A stretch of 64,000 nt of DNA from Roseburia_C amylophila (lineage in GTDB: Bacteria > Bacillota > Clostridia > Lachnospirales > Lachnospiraceae). The position numbers and the translations under genes were made by a program. The stretch is taken from assembly GCF_025567465.1 (NCBI RefSeq), contig NZ_JAOQKI010000009.1, positions 1-64,000 of the forward strand, read 5' to 3'. The notes beneath the pieces were generated by a model that was not told the DNA's origin, did not search any database, and saw nothing but the letters and a program-made list of their open reading frames with translations. Of the stretch, positions 1 through 8,275 are shown piece by piece. Position 1 is the stretch's first letter. Every line of letters starts with the position of its first letter.

Positions 1-2
1 TA

Positions 3-44
3 AACCGCCTTCAGCCCTTTATTTTCAAGGCTTGAAAGCGGTTT
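3..44. terminator. Imperfect hairpin at the window edge
   Basis: Arms AAACCGC and GCGGTTT close a longer imperfect stem whose inner parts (TTCA-GCC and GGC-TTGAA) also pair. A T-run follows the plus-strand arm. It probably ends a transcript whose gene lies outside the window. Which strand it serves cannot be told here. Confidence 0.4.
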
Positions 45-92
45 TCATCAACACATTTTGTCCTATAACTCGATTTTTCTCGCTACTCGCGT

Positions 93-128
93 AAAAAAAA
101 GCTGCCGCAATTGCGACAGCTTTTTTAT
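93..128 (-). terminator. Rho-independent terminator of ilvNC
   Basis: On the minus strand the stem GCTG-CGCAA/TTGCG-CAGC, with one internal mismatch, is flanked by long A and T runs. It starts about 20 nt after the ilvC stop codon, so it is the expected end of the ilvN-ilvC transcript. Confidence 0.85.
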
Positions 129-148
129 CATCTTTTTGAAGTATCAGA

Positions 149-1171
149 TTAGTTGTTAACCAGCTTATCTTCTTCGTTGTTCCAGCTATACAGCTTACGA
201 ATTTCTTCGCCGACTTTCTCTGATGGATGCTCAGAAGCAAGCTTTCTCATAGCTTTGAAGTGTACCTGGCGTCCTGCCGGTGACATATCAAGTAAGAAGT
301 CTTTTGCAAAAGTACCATCCTGAATATCTGTTAAAATCTGTTTCATTGCTTTCTTTGTCTCAGCAGTAACAATCTTAGGTCCTGTGATATAATCACCATA
401 CTCAGCAGTGTTAGAGATAGAATATCTCATTCCAGCGAATCCTGACTGGTAGATTAAGTCAACAATCAGTTTCATCTCATGGATACACTCGAAGTATGCA
501 TTTCTTGGGTCATAACCAGCTTCGCAAAGTGTTTCGAAACCAGCCTGCATAAGTGCACAAACACCGCCACAAAGAACTGCCTGCTCACCGAAGAGGTCTG
601 TCTCTGTCTCTGTACGGAAGGTTGTCTCAAGAAGTCCTGCTCTTGCTCCACCAATTCCAAGACCATATGCTAATGCCAGGTCAAGTGCTTTACCGGTTGC
701 ATCCTGCTCTACTGCTACCAGACAAGGAGTTCCTTTTCCAGCCTGATACTCAGAACGTACAGTATGTCCTGGTGCCTTAGGAGCGATCATTGTTACGTCA
801 ACATCCTTTGGAGGTTTGATACATCCGAAATGAATGTTAAATCCGTGAGCGAACATTAACATGTTTCCTGGCTCAAGATTTGGCTCGATATCGTTCTTAT
901 ACATATCTGCCTGTAACTCGTCATTGATAAGAATCATAATAATATCAGCCTGTTTTGCAGCTTCTGCTGCTGTATATACTTTGAATCCCTGTTTTTCTGC
1001 TTTTGCCCAGGATTTGCTACCATTGTAAAGTCCAATAATGACATCACAGCCTGATTCCTTTAAATTTAATGCATGTGCATGTCCCTGGCTACCGTAACCA
1101 ATGATGGCGATTTTCTTACCATCCAGTAAGGAAAGGTTACAATCTTCCTGATAATAAATTTTTGCTGCCAT
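149..1171 (-). CDS. ilvC: Ketol-acid reductoisomerase
   Basis: This enzyme isomerises and reduces 2-acetolactate or 2-aceto-2-hydroxybutyrate to the dihydroxy acid, using NADPH and Mg2+, in valine, leucine and isoleucine synthesis (cytosol). The 340-residue length fits the short class I enzymes. An N-terminal Rossmann fold shows the motif GYGSQGHA near residue 26, and the serine-containing NGSKSW loop after strand 2 suits NADPH. The metal-binding acidic region reads DLFGEQAVLCGG. A GGAGG sits 8 nt before the ATG. The gene lies 24 bp downstream of ilvN and forms an operon with it. No large acetolactate synthase subunit is in the window. Confidence 0.97.
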   Translation of the reverse strand: MAAKIYYQEDCNLSLLDGKKIAIIGYGSQGHAHALNLKESGCDVIIGLYNGSKSWAKAEKQGFKVYTAAEAAKQADIIMILINDELQADMYKNDIEPNLEPGNMLMFAHGFNIHFGCIKPPKDVDVTMIAPKAPGHTVRSEYQAGKGTPCLVAVEQDATGKALDLALAYGLGIGGARAGLLETTFRTETETDLFGEQAVLCGGVCALMQAGFETLCEAGYDPRNAYFECIHEMKLIVDLIYQSGFAGMRYSISNTAEYGDYITGPKIVTAETKKAMKQILTDIQDGTFAKDFLLDMSPAGRQVHFKAMRKLASEHPSEKVGEEIRKLYSWNNEEDKLVNN

Positions 1172-1195
1172 TTTTTCAGCCTCCTGTTTTAATGA

Positions 1196-1696
1196 TTAAT
1201 CTAAATATGTAACATCGGCAGACCCTCTGGTCAAACCTGTGATACCGGTTCTAGCGAGCTCTAATATCTCATAGCCCTGTAACAGATCCATAAATGCATC
1301 TAATTTATCCTGATGCCCTGTCAGTTCAATTACCATGGAATCGTTGGTGACATCAACCACCTTGCCATGGAAAATATTGGTAACGCTTAAGATTGCCTGA
1401 CGCTCTGTATCCTTCGCTTTAATCTTAACCAGAATCAGTTCTCTGGTCACTGATGTACCCGGTTCTAATTTTTTAATATTCCGTACATCTTCAAGCTTTG
1501 CAAGCTGCTTTTCAATCTGCTCTAAAATCTGCTCGTCACCACTTGCTACTATAGTTATTCTGGTATATCTTGGATCTGCAGTTACACCAGATGAAAAACT
1601 ATCAATGTTATATCCTCTCCGGCTGAAAAGTCCTGAGATATGACTTAATACGCCTGAGGTATTCTCTACTAAAATAGATAATGCCTGTTTTCTCAT
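1196..1696 (-). CDS. ilvN: Acetolactate synthase small (regulatory) subunit
   Basis: This is the regulatory subunit that binds acetolactate synthase and confers feedback inhibition by valine. At 166 residues it has family length. An N-terminal ACT domain (about residues 3-76, with NTSGVLSHISGLFSRRGYNI) is followed by the typical small-subunit C-terminal domain. The start is set by AAAGGATGG upstream of the ATG. The catalytic subunit (ilvB) is not adjacent, so it must be encoded elsewhere. It is the first gene of a two-gene transcript with ilvC and has a recognisable promoter 40 nt upstream. Confidence 0.95.
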   Translation of the reverse strand: MRKQALSILVENTSGVLSHISGLFSRRGYNIDSFSSGVTADPRYTRITIVASGDEQILEQIEKQLAKLEDVRNIKKLEPGTSVTRELILVKIKAKDTERQAILSVTNIFHGKVVDVTNDSMVIELTGHQDKLDAFMDLLQGYEILELARTGITGLTRGSADVTYLD

Positions 1697-1734
1697 GTGA
1701 AAACCATCCTTTTTCTTTCATTCACATTACAGTT

Positions 1735-1762
1735 ATTCTAGCATATCAGTTCTGTTTGTCAA
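1735..1762 (-). promoter_or_regulatory. SigA-type promoter of ilvNC
   Basis: Minus strand TTGACA (1757-1762) and TAGAAT (1735-1740) are separated by 16 bp and lie about 40 nt before the ilvN start. The leader is too short for a T-box or peptide attenuator, so control is likely at initiation. A palindrome ATAACC-TAT-GGTTAT (about 1801-1815), 40 bp further upstream, could be a LysR-type site. Confidence 0.7.
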
Positions 1763-1883
1763 TACTAAAATGGCTTAAAGTAATAATATTTTTTCGTACA
1801 ATAACCTATGGTTATATCATTAATAACAATAACATAAAACTACAAGAAACACATTTTGCAATTTGGCGGGCTGCCTGCATAAA

Positions 1884-2252
1884 TTACGGCTGTGAATCCC
1901 TGTATTTCCGGATAATATCAATTGTCTTCTGATAATCCATTCTGACTTTCCTAAATTGCTGCAGCATCTCTTCTCCGTATATTTTATAGCGGAGCTGTTC
2001 GCACAGAATTATGCTTGATTTGCTCAGCCGTCCCAACCCGAGCGTCATGGTCTCTCCCTTTAAGGTGTGTACCAGATCAAAGGCTTTCTCATAATCCCTT
2101 TCCTGTAAAGCTTCATCAATCCGCTGTACTTCATCGCTTTCTAAGAATTTTATCAAAAAACGGTGTACCAGCTCTTCCTTCCGGAGTCTGCGCATGACCT
2201 CTGCATAATCTCCCTCCAGTTCCTTGTAGCATTGCTCTAAATCCATACTCAT
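1884..2252 (-). CDS. Hpt (histidine phosphotransfer) domain protein
   Basis: This is a 122-residue single-domain phosphotransfer protein. The motif HTLKGETMTLGLGRL places the phospho-accepting histidine at residue 62, within a four-helix-bundle pattern. Such proteins shuttle phosphate between hybrid kinases and response regulators, or act as stand-alone partners. The start is supported by GAAAGGGAAT just before ATGAGTATGG. It lies 71 bp downstream of a truncated receiver-domain gene, so the pair may descend from one phosphorelay. No kinase is encoded nearby. The partner is unknown. Confidence 0.8.
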   Translation of the reverse strand: MSMDLEQCYKELEGDYAEVMRRLRKEELVHRFLIKFLESDEVQRIDEALQERDYEKAFDLVHTLKGETMTLGLGRLSKSSIILCEQLRYKIYGEEMLQQFRKVRMDYQKTIDIIRKYRDSQP

Positions 2253-2323
2253 ATTCCCTTTCTGTTGATTTTCTCATAGCATTATAGTACACCACCGTTT
2301 TTTCTTTTTCAAGCAATTCTTCC

Positions 2324-2548
2324 TTATTGTCTGGTGTTTCCATCCGGCTGCACCGGCGGTTCATTCTGTTGCTTTACACTTTGTTGTCCTTCCGAGAGCA
2401 TAATAAGCGTCCTGATTATTTCTTTTCTTGCATATTCCAATGCCTCTTCTCCATCATATACCGTATCAACCTGGTACTTATGAAATACAAGAATATCTGT
2501 AACAGCTTCTGCCATGCTTTCTTCGTCTTCTGCATAGAGTAACTTCAT
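2324..2548 (-). pseudogene. Truncated response-regulator receiver domain
   Basis: The first 40 residues (MKLLYAEDEESMAEAVTDIL and onward to EEALEYA) are a clear receiver-domain start with the acidic pair in AEDEE. The expected phospho-acceptor segment (LDxxMP) and everything beyond are missing. An unrelated Gln-rich tail follows and ends at residue 74. A strong AAGGAGGATG site precedes the ATG, so the fragment may still be translated. An internal deletion is the simplest explanation. The loss of the acceptor aspartate means it cannot work as a normal regulator. Confidence 0.75.
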
Positions 2549-2628
2549 AAAAACATCCTCCTTGCTGATAACCTGCCGGGCATACCATAGCTAGCTTCTT
2601 ACAAGCATTTTGGAACTATAGAAAACAC

Positions 2629-2658
2629 ATTTTGCAGGAAAACAATTTCCTGTAAAAT
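2629..2658. repeat. Dispersed palindromic repeat (TTTCCTGTAAA family), copy 1
   Basis: Arms ATTTTGCAGGAAA and TTTCCTGTAAAAT pair around a 4-nt loop with one G-T. Related sequence recurs at 16495-16512, 29662-29682 and 56945-56984, always between genes. A short preceding string (GAAACACATTTTGCA-like) also occurs at about 1847. Confidence 0.55.
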
Positions 2659-2768
2659 AAAAAAGCCAGGATAAAATCCTGACTATATTTTCGGGGAGTA
2701 CCTCCCGAACTCCGAAGAACCCGAGAGGCATGAGTTATGAAAAATTATATTAGCTTAATAGCTAGTAC
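2659..2768 (-). ncRNA. Candidate structured RNA or regulatory leader
   Basis: A promoter (2775-2803) predicts a start near 2768. The minus-strand RNA would hold a small hairpin (TAGCT/AGCTA), then CCTC-TCGGG and TTCGGGAGG segments that can pair in more than one way (GGGAGG with CCTC or with CTCCCC), then the intrinsic terminator CAGGAT-TTT-ATCCTG followed by CTTTTTTATTTT at about 2663-2683. The result is either a roughly 105-nt stand-alone RNA or a terminating leader of the receiver-fragment/Hpt transcript 115 nt downstream. It does not match SRP RNA, 6S RNA or a riboswitch I can recognise. Confidence 0.45.
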
Positions 2769-2774
2769 TTTTAC

Positions 2775-2803
2775 ACTATATCTTATAAAAATATGTTTGT
2801 CAA
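2775..2803 (-). promoter_or_regulatory. SigA-type promoter of the structured RNA
   Basis: Minus strand TTGACA (2798-2803) and TATAGT (2775-2780) are separated by exactly 17 bp. This is among the best-matching promoters in the window. It directs transcription into the structured segment and then toward the receiver fragment and Hpt gene. Confidence 0.75.
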
Positions 2804-2870
2804 GTGTTTCCCTACAATTTTTCTTAGGGACTTACTTGGGTATATTTCCGGTATATTTCCATTTGAATTT

Positions 2871-3782
2871 CTACAGTTTTTGATATATTTTTTCTACGTC
2901 ATAATCCGGCGCCATAGTTGCTGCAATTTCATATATCTTCCTGATATTTTCCGGCTCTTCTTCCAGCATATCAGATGTTTCTTCTACGGAGTTGCCTTTT
3001 TGCAGTTTCTTAATTACCTGACGAATTAGTTGCAGTTTTTCGCCCTGCTCCAATTTATTTTCCAGTTCTTTTTCAATTTCATCTTTCATTAATTCACGCA
3101 ATGCTTCACACATCTCATTTTTCCTCCTTAACAGACTATATACCTGCTTATTTGCATTTACACTTACTTGAAGTACCGAATCAATATTGCTCCGTTCATT
3201 CTTACTTTCCAAATAATATATCTGTTCCAAAAATAGTTCTGCATCCTGCATCTCTACCTGTGTAGTCAATACCCGCAGGCTGCAATGAGCTTTTCTTTCC
3301 AACTGACTTGTTACTACAACTTGTACTGGAAACGGAACTTTTCCTCTTACATAATAAATTCCAGGATACATTTTTTTCAGGATATATCCTTCTTTTTTCA
3401 GTTCCTGAAAAAGTGCCTTCGGATAAGCATTCCGAAAAAAGGATACGGTCACCTCAGATGCTGGAATTTTATTGACTGCTATCCCCTGCGCCTTATATAA
3501 GCTGGCGTATCCAATTACCTTAAAGAAGGAATCTATCGTCAATTCATCTCCCGGTCCCTTATACTCTAAAATATTGTGTCCCCTCATAATATGACCAATT
3601 TCATTTTGTAACGTCCGCTTCCAATCCATCTTTTTAATAATCACAAGATCAATCTGAAGTGGTTTCTTACTTAAATTATACTCCGGAATTAATTCCAGTA
3701 CATCCAGATCTTGTCGCAGTTCCAGTTCTGTTGCTGCACAAAACGCCGGATGCCATTATAATTTTTCTGCTTTTTCTGACAT
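2871..3782 (-). pseudogene. Lachnospiraceae DUF-type protein gene with early stop codon
   Basis: Starting from ATG at 3782 (AAGGAGAAG-like site just upstream) the frame reads MSEKAEKL, then TAA at 3756-3758. It then continues without a break as WHPAFCAATELELRQDLD and runs to 2871. Without the stop the product would be about 303 residues. The WHPAFCAA start and the PLQIDLVIIKK segment match, from memory, a family common in Lachnospiraceae that has no known function and a PD-(D/E)XK-like look. The C-terminal third is charged and helical. Restart at GTG 3644 would give 257 residues lacking the conserved start. A recent nonsense mutation is likely; a sequencing error cannot be excluded. Confidence 0.75.
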
Positions 3783-4044
3783 TTCTTCTCCTTTCTTTTG
3801 TCTTGGAGAGTATACTTTTGCAATGTCACTTAACCGCAACAACCTTTGTCTGAAAGAATTCTCTCCGCTTCATTTAATGTGAAATAAAAGCTTTGAAAAT
3901 TCCTGTTATCATATCAGGTTATGTGGTGAACCCGGCGAAATGATAGAATACCGGTATACTTCTGACTGGCTATGTGCCATTGAAATGTATATAGAAATAT
4001 CAAGCTTTGATTGCATTATAACATGATGAAATGAAAATGTCAGT
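3783..4044. other. Intergenic stretch with no recognised feature
   Basis: This stretch lies between the broken gene and the terminator of the L12-like operon. I see no open frame with a ribosome binding site, no repeat shared with the rest of the window and no convincing promoter. The promoter for the broken gene must lie here but is not obvious. Confidence 0.5.
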
Positions 4045-4089
4045 AAAAAAAGAAAGCATCTGCCCTCCCTTAATCGGATAAGCAGATGT
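4045..4089 (-). terminator. Terminator of the SPFH/zinc-ribbon operon
   Basis: On the minus strand CATCTGC and GCAGATG pair around an 18-nt loop and are followed by CTTTCTTTTTTT. It begins about 40 nt after the last gene of the four-gene operon. Confidence 0.8.
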
Positions 4090-4129
4090 TTTCCATCTCA
4101 ATTTCTTTCAACTTCTATTTTTGTATCTG

Positions 4130-5329
4130 TTACATGCATCTTGCTCCGCACTTTGTGCAGAATTTTGCCCCGGGCATAATTTCATTTCCACACTGTGAAC
4201 AGAACATTTTCTGAGCTTCCTCAACTTTGGTGCCGCATTTCGGGCAGAATTTTGTGCCTGATGCAAGTTCGGCACCGCAATTATTGCAATGCAGTGCTGA
4301 AAAGTTCTCAATCTCTTCATCCTCTTCCTCCTCAAAATCCAGCATCAATTCTGTTTTAACGCGCAATGCATCCAGTTCTTTTTTCATATCCTTTAAAAGA
4401 CCTAAATAGCCTTTTACCACCTGGCTCTTTCCAATTACAAGTTCATTTACCTGCTCGTTTGCTTCAGCTATACTTATTCCTAAATATTTCTGTAATATCT
4501 TAAGTATTTTGGATTTATCTGAACCTACATCCATGATATATAATGCAGCAGCAACAGATTGATCTGTATCAAAAACAATTACTGTCTCACCACCGGCACG
4601 GTCTATCTCATCGCGCAAATATACGAGTGAGGAACAAACTCCGTCTATAATAGCAGGTTCTTCATCTGATATATCCTTAAAATTTGCACCCGAAATCTCT
4701 TTGCTGACGACATGTAAATAAGCTCTTCTTATATCATCCGAAAATAAATATTCTTTCATATTTCCGGTTGAAAAAACAATCAGTGATGCCTGCGCATCCT
4801 CGTCCCATGTCACATCAATTTCTGCATCAGCACCGAGTTCGTCCAACGCTGCTTTTAATGTCTCTGCTCTTTCTCTGGTTGTTGATATTAAAAATCCATT
4901 TTCATCCGAAATATCTTTTAAAAGTTTCAATTCCAGGTCTCTTCTGTCAAGTCCTAAGATTTCATGGTAACACTCCATGACCTGATCAGGCTGTCCGCCC
5001 AGAGAAAAAATAACAATATCTGCAATAGCTCTTGCATTTTCTTCATCTGTCCAGTTCTTCTGGATAAAAGTTGATGCTCCTGCGGCGTCTAACGCCTGTT
5101 GCAGCTCATAAAGGCTTTCTGTTGGGGATAATCTGCAGACAGTTGCATTACCTTCCATCATATTTTCATTTACCAGCATGCTTACCTGATCCGCATCTTC
5201 CGGATAATAATTCTGAATGATAGATATTACCTGTGCTGGATTTGGTCCAACATCTCTGATTATAATTTTCTTTTCCGGTATCTCCTGCTGTACTCCCATG
5301 TTTCCAAACAATGATTTCATGAATCCCAT
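4130..5329 (-). CDS. L7/L12-like repeat protein with two C-terminal zinc ribbons
   Basis: The product is 399 residues from the ATG at 5329, chosen because AAGGAG lies 8 nt upstream; the two earlier ATGs are badly spaced. Four segments of about 60 residues (near 30-90, 114-174, 195-253 and 270-330) each look like the C-terminal domain of ribosomal protein L7/L12, with a helix, an acidic turn and an ending such as LxxALDxAGAxxxI. An acidic linker leads to two zinc ribbons (CNNCG..CPKCG and CSQCG..CTKCG). There is no signal peptide or membrane segment. It is the last gene of the operon, 17 bp after its neighbour's stop. Role unknown; it is not a ribosomal stalk protein by context. Confidence 0.7.
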   Translation of the reverse strand: MGFMKSLFGNMGVQQEIPEKKIIIRDVGPNPAQVISIIQNYYPEDADQVSMLVNENMMEGNATVCRLSPTESLYELQQALDAAGASTFIQKNWTDEENARAIADIVIFSLGGQPDQVMECYHEILGLDRRDLELKLLKDISDENGFLISTTRERAETLKAALDELGADAEIDVTWDEDAQASLIVFSTGNMKEYLFSDDIRRAYLHVVSKEISGANFKDISDEEPAIIDGVCSSLVYLRDEIDRAGGETVIVFDTDQSVAAALYIMDVGSDKSKILKILQKYLGISIAEANEQVNELVIGKSQVVKGYLGLLKDMKKELDALRVKTELMLDFEEEEDEEIENFSALHCNNCGAELASGTKFCPKCGTKVEEAQKMFCSQCGNEIMPGAKFCTKCGARCM

Positions 5330-5345
5330 TTTCATTTCTCCTTTT

Positions 5346-6458
5346 CTAGTAATATTTTCCGGCTTCAATTAATAAAGGAATAATTTCTTCCGGTTTTATC
5401 TGCTGCAGTTGTTCTAATCTGCTTCCGATACGATTGATATTCTGTATATTCATTTGTTCCTCATCAAAGCGACTCTGTAAAATCTCATGTCTTTCCTGTA
5501 ATTTCTGAATCTGTTCATCCATTTTATCAATATTAAGCTGTGCATCATCTTTCTGTGGATTTGCCGTAATGAACCCAAGAATAACAAAGTAAATCAAAAT
5601 ACCCAGAATAATTACACCAACAGACACTGCAACACGGAGAATTGTCCGGACACAGCTCCATAAAATGCGTAAAATTCCTGCAAAAAATCCATAATTCATT
5701 GCATTGGCAAATAAATGTCTCACATCAATAATCCAGCGGAACAGGGAAACCGCACACCATACCAGTACTAACGCACAGATAATACCGATTGCAATAGAAA
5801 TTGCCTTGCGGACAGGGGAAGTCTGGCTCCAACGCTCTGCAAACTCTTCCTTTTTCCGTGTCAGTGTGTTTTCCTGCAATTTAGACATTTCAGTTACCTG
5901 TTGTATTTTAGAACTAATCTCATTCTGCTGTGCATTCCGCTCATTCAATGACTTTCCAAGACTTGCTAAAGCGATCTGTCTGCCGTCATTTAAAATGCCT
6001 TCCATCTCCTGAAGAATCTCTGGAGTAACATCCTCACAGCGATATATTTGCTGAATATAATCTCCTATCTCCCCCCAATTTATATGTTTCTTCTTTTTTT
6101 CACATAAAATCAGTCCATAATAGCCCTTACAGCTCCACATAAAATCATTACGGATTCCTGTAAATTCTGCTTTTGCTGCCGAAATGTTTCCCTGATTTAG
6201 TAATGTCATGGCATTTTTATAACGGTTATCAAGACCATCTCTTCCACTTCCTCCGGCAACAGCAGCAGTCAGATTGATATTTTCAATTGTTTTCTTCAAA
6301 TCCTGATGAATATTTTCAATATGTTCATCTGTTTTCTGAAACTCTTTTGATAAATTATGTACCAGGAAAAGATTATCACATGCCATGCATTCATACTTTT
6401 CTTCTGTAATTTTTCTTACTGCACCACTGCCACAACTGGGACATTTTATTTCTTCCAT
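5346..6458 (-). CDS. Zinc-ribbon, coiled-coil membrane protein (YdjG-like)
   Basis: This is a 370-residue protein. An N-terminal zinc ribbon (CPSCG..CMACD) is followed by a helical region, a coiled coil, two membrane segments near residues 216-240 and 265-300, and a C-terminal coiled coil rich in Gln and Glu. The layout recalls Bacillus YdjG (zinc ribbon plus membrane segments), which works with an SPFH protein; that link is inference. The ATG lies 3 nt after the preceding stop and uses a GGAGCAGG site inside the previous gene, so the two are translationally coupled. Both ends are predicted cytosolic. Confidence 0.6.
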   Translation of the reverse strand: MEEIKCPSCGSGAVRKITEEKYECMACDNLFLVHNLSKEFQKTDEHIENIHQDLKKTIENINLTAAVAGGSGRDGLDNRYKNAMTLLNQGNISAAKAEFTGIRNDFMWSCKGYYGLILCEKKKKHINWGEIGDYIQQIYRCEDVTPEILQEMEGILNDGRQIALASLGKSLNERNAQQNEISSKIQQVTEMSKLQENTLTRKKEEFAERWSQTSPVRKAISIAIGIICALVLVWCAVSLFRWIIDVRHLFANAMNYGFFAGILRILWSCVRTILRVAVSVGVIILGILIYFVILGFITANPQKDDAQLNIDKMDEQIQKLQERHEILQSRFDEEQMNIQNINRIGSRLEQLQQIKPEEIIPLLIEAGKYY

Positions 6459-6461
6459 TTT

Positions 6462-7040
6462 CTAGCCCTGCTCCTTTGTATTTTTCATTTTTCTAATTTC
6501 AAGCTGCTTCATGATTGCTCCGCAGATTTCCGCAAAAGCGGCTTCATCTGTTGTTGAAGAAAGCTGCAATATCAACTGTCTGATTGCCTCATTTTCTGTT
6601 GCCACTGCCGGTGAACTGACCGGATCACTGTATCGCATCTTTTCCAGCACTTTGCCAATTTCTTTGCGGTTGACCTCATCTGTAATCTGCACTCTGCAAA
6701 TTTCAAGCTGCTGAATAAGTCCTTTAAACACTTCGATGGAACTCTGTTCCTGTGTCTGAACCTTTGTAATATATTTATTACTTGCTGCCATAGCAATCTC
6801 AATGATAATGAAAACTGCTAAAATCGCACTCTGTAACAAATAGGAATACACCTGATAATCCTTCGGAATTTTCAGGCAGACCTTAAAGAAAACAAAAATC
6901 TGAATTACAAGATAGACTCCGCTCAGATATACAAGCGGCATCTTTAATGCTGCCTTTTGTTTTTCCTGTTTATGAAATACCAGAAATGCAAAAATTGGCT
7001 GCATCAATATTGCAATCAGGCAAAATATGTACTTGAACAT
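6462..7040 (-). CDS. Small membrane protein of the SPFH operon
   Basis: The product is 192 residues with three hydrophobic segments near residues 3-22, 35-55 and 67-88, then a soluble, mostly helical C-terminal half. I recognise no known domain. The start at 7040 is set by GAGGAGGGAG and overlaps the stop of the SPFH gene (TAATG), so expression is tightly coupled. Its place between the SPFH gene and the zinc-ribbon membrane protein suggests it is a membrane partner of the complex. It does not resemble Bacillus YdjH as I recall that protein. Confidence 0.65.
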   Translation of the reverse strand: MFKYIFCLIAILMQPIFAFLVFHKQEKQKAALKMPLVYLSGVYLVIQIFVFFKVCLKIPKDYQVYSYLLQSAILAVFIIIEIAMAASNKYITKVQTQEQSSIEVFKGLIQQLEICRVQITDEVNRKEIGKVLEKMRYSDPVSSPAVATENEAIRQLILQLSSTTDEAAFAEICGAIMKQLEIRKMKNTKEQG

Positions 7041-8233
7041 TATTTCTCCCTCCTCGTTCCGCATTTCGTACAGAAATTAGCTTCCGGCGGCATTTCATTT
7101 CCACAGTTTGCGCAGAAAATCTTCTGTTGAATCACCACTTTTTCACCACACTGGAAACAGAATTTAGCATCCTTCGGCAGACTCGTTCCACACTTGACAC
7201 AGGTAATATTTCCACCTTGCGCCTGCGGCTGCACTGCTGGCTGCGGCTGTGTTGCTGCAATATCTGGCTGCATTGCTGCTGTCCCTGTCTGCGCGGCTGT
7301 TACCGGCTGTGCCTGAACTGCTGCATCCATATTGTTTTTCATCATGTCACCCATGGAAAACGCCAGTGGAATCTGTGCCATCATATTCGCCGGATTCGCT
7401 GCAAAGCCTTCATTCTGTGCAAATGTTCTGCTTACATCAAACTGCTGCTCCTGTTGCCAGGTATATCCCTGCAGTTCTCTCGCTTTGGCAAGTCCTTCTG
7501 CTTCAATTACGGTAGCATCACGATTTCCCATTGCTTCAAACCGCTTCTGTGCCATGCTGTTATCTAATTTTTTAAGCTCTTCCAAATCGTCCGGCTTAAT
7601 GGTAACTGCAGACACAAAGAAATTTAAAATCCGGATGCCATAGCTTTCAAGGTCGTTTTCCACCTGACCGGCAACGTTCTCGGAAATTTCATTCAAATGC
7701 TGGTTGAAAACATTGTAGCTATATTTGCTGAGTTCTACTGCAATGCAATTTTTTACTCTTGTAACTAAAAGGTCTTTAAAAAATTTCTGAATATCTTTGG
7801 TGGTCATTGCTTTTTCGGTACCAACCAGATTAATCAGAAGCTTTCTTCCATCCTCTATTTTCAGTCCGAAAGAACCACTGGCACCGGCACTGTAACTATA
7901 GCCGTAATTCGGATCACGAACTGTCACCTGACTTGGTGTTCCCCATGCGATATCCATCATGGTCGCAAGGTTAATAAAATAAACCTCCACATGGAACGGA
8001 CTTACTCCGCCCGAAACCAGATTTCTTATTTTGGAAATAAGTGGAATGTTTTTCGTTTCTAAGGTATAACGACCTGCTTTAAAAGAATCCAGTGCCTGTC
8101 CGTCACTGAAAAATACTGCCTCCTGCGACTCATGCACAATCAATTGTGACAGCGTATTAAAGTCTTCTGCGGGATGCTTATAAATAAGAGTTGAATTATC
8201 CCCTTCATATTTGATCACTTCCTGAATAGCCAT
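7040..8233 (-). CDS. SPFH-domain protein with two C-terminal zinc ribbons (YdjI-like)
   Basis: The product is 397 residues. The first 260 form the SPFH/band-7 type once labelled virion core protein: ELSKYSYNVFNQHL and an SYGIRILNFFVSAVTI segment end the domain. A helical part and an Ala/Gln/Pro-rich linker (near 310-345) lead to two zinc ribbons (CVKCG..CFQCG and CANCG..CTKCG). SPFH proteins form scaffolds at membranes, and the Bacillus relative YdjI acts with PspA and YdjGH. No PspA gene is present here. The ATG at 8233 follows AAGGAG. It is the first gene of the operon and is divergent from an XRE regulator. Confidence 0.8.
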   Translation of the reverse strand: MAIQEVIKYEGDNSTLIYKHPAEDFNTLSQLIVHESQEAVFFSDGQALDSFKAGRYTLETKNIPLISKIRNLVSGGVSPFHVEVYFINLATMMDIAWGTPSQVTVRDPNYGYSYSAGASGSFGLKIEDGRKLLINLVGTEKAMTTKDIQKFFKDLLVTRVKNCIAVELSKYSYNVFNQHLNEISENVAGQVENDLESYGIRILNFFVSAVTIKPDDLEELKKLDNSMAQKRFEAMGNRDATVIEAEGLAKARELQGYTWQQEQQFDVSRTFAQNEGFAANPANMMAQIPLAFSMGDMMKNNMDAAVQAQPVTAAQTGTAAMQPDIAATQPQPAVQPQAQGGNITCVKCGTSLPKDAKFCFQCGEKVVIQQKIFCANCGNEMPPEANFCTKCGTRREK

Positions 8234-8275
8234 CAAACTTTCTCCTTCCGTAAATTTATATAAACTCCTTTCTCG

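Noticed and set aside
479..780. Plus-strand open frames inside ilvC
   Set aside because: They are the reverse of a strongly conserved enzyme, have no ribosome binding site and resemble nothing.
1697..1740. T-box or leader-peptide attenuator before ilvN
   Set aside because: The space from promoter to start is too short and holds no terminator hairpin.
2659..2768. SRP RNA, 6S RNA or cyclic di-GMP riboswitch
   Set aside because: No GGAAG tetraloop context, no 6S bubble and no GEMM core could be found.
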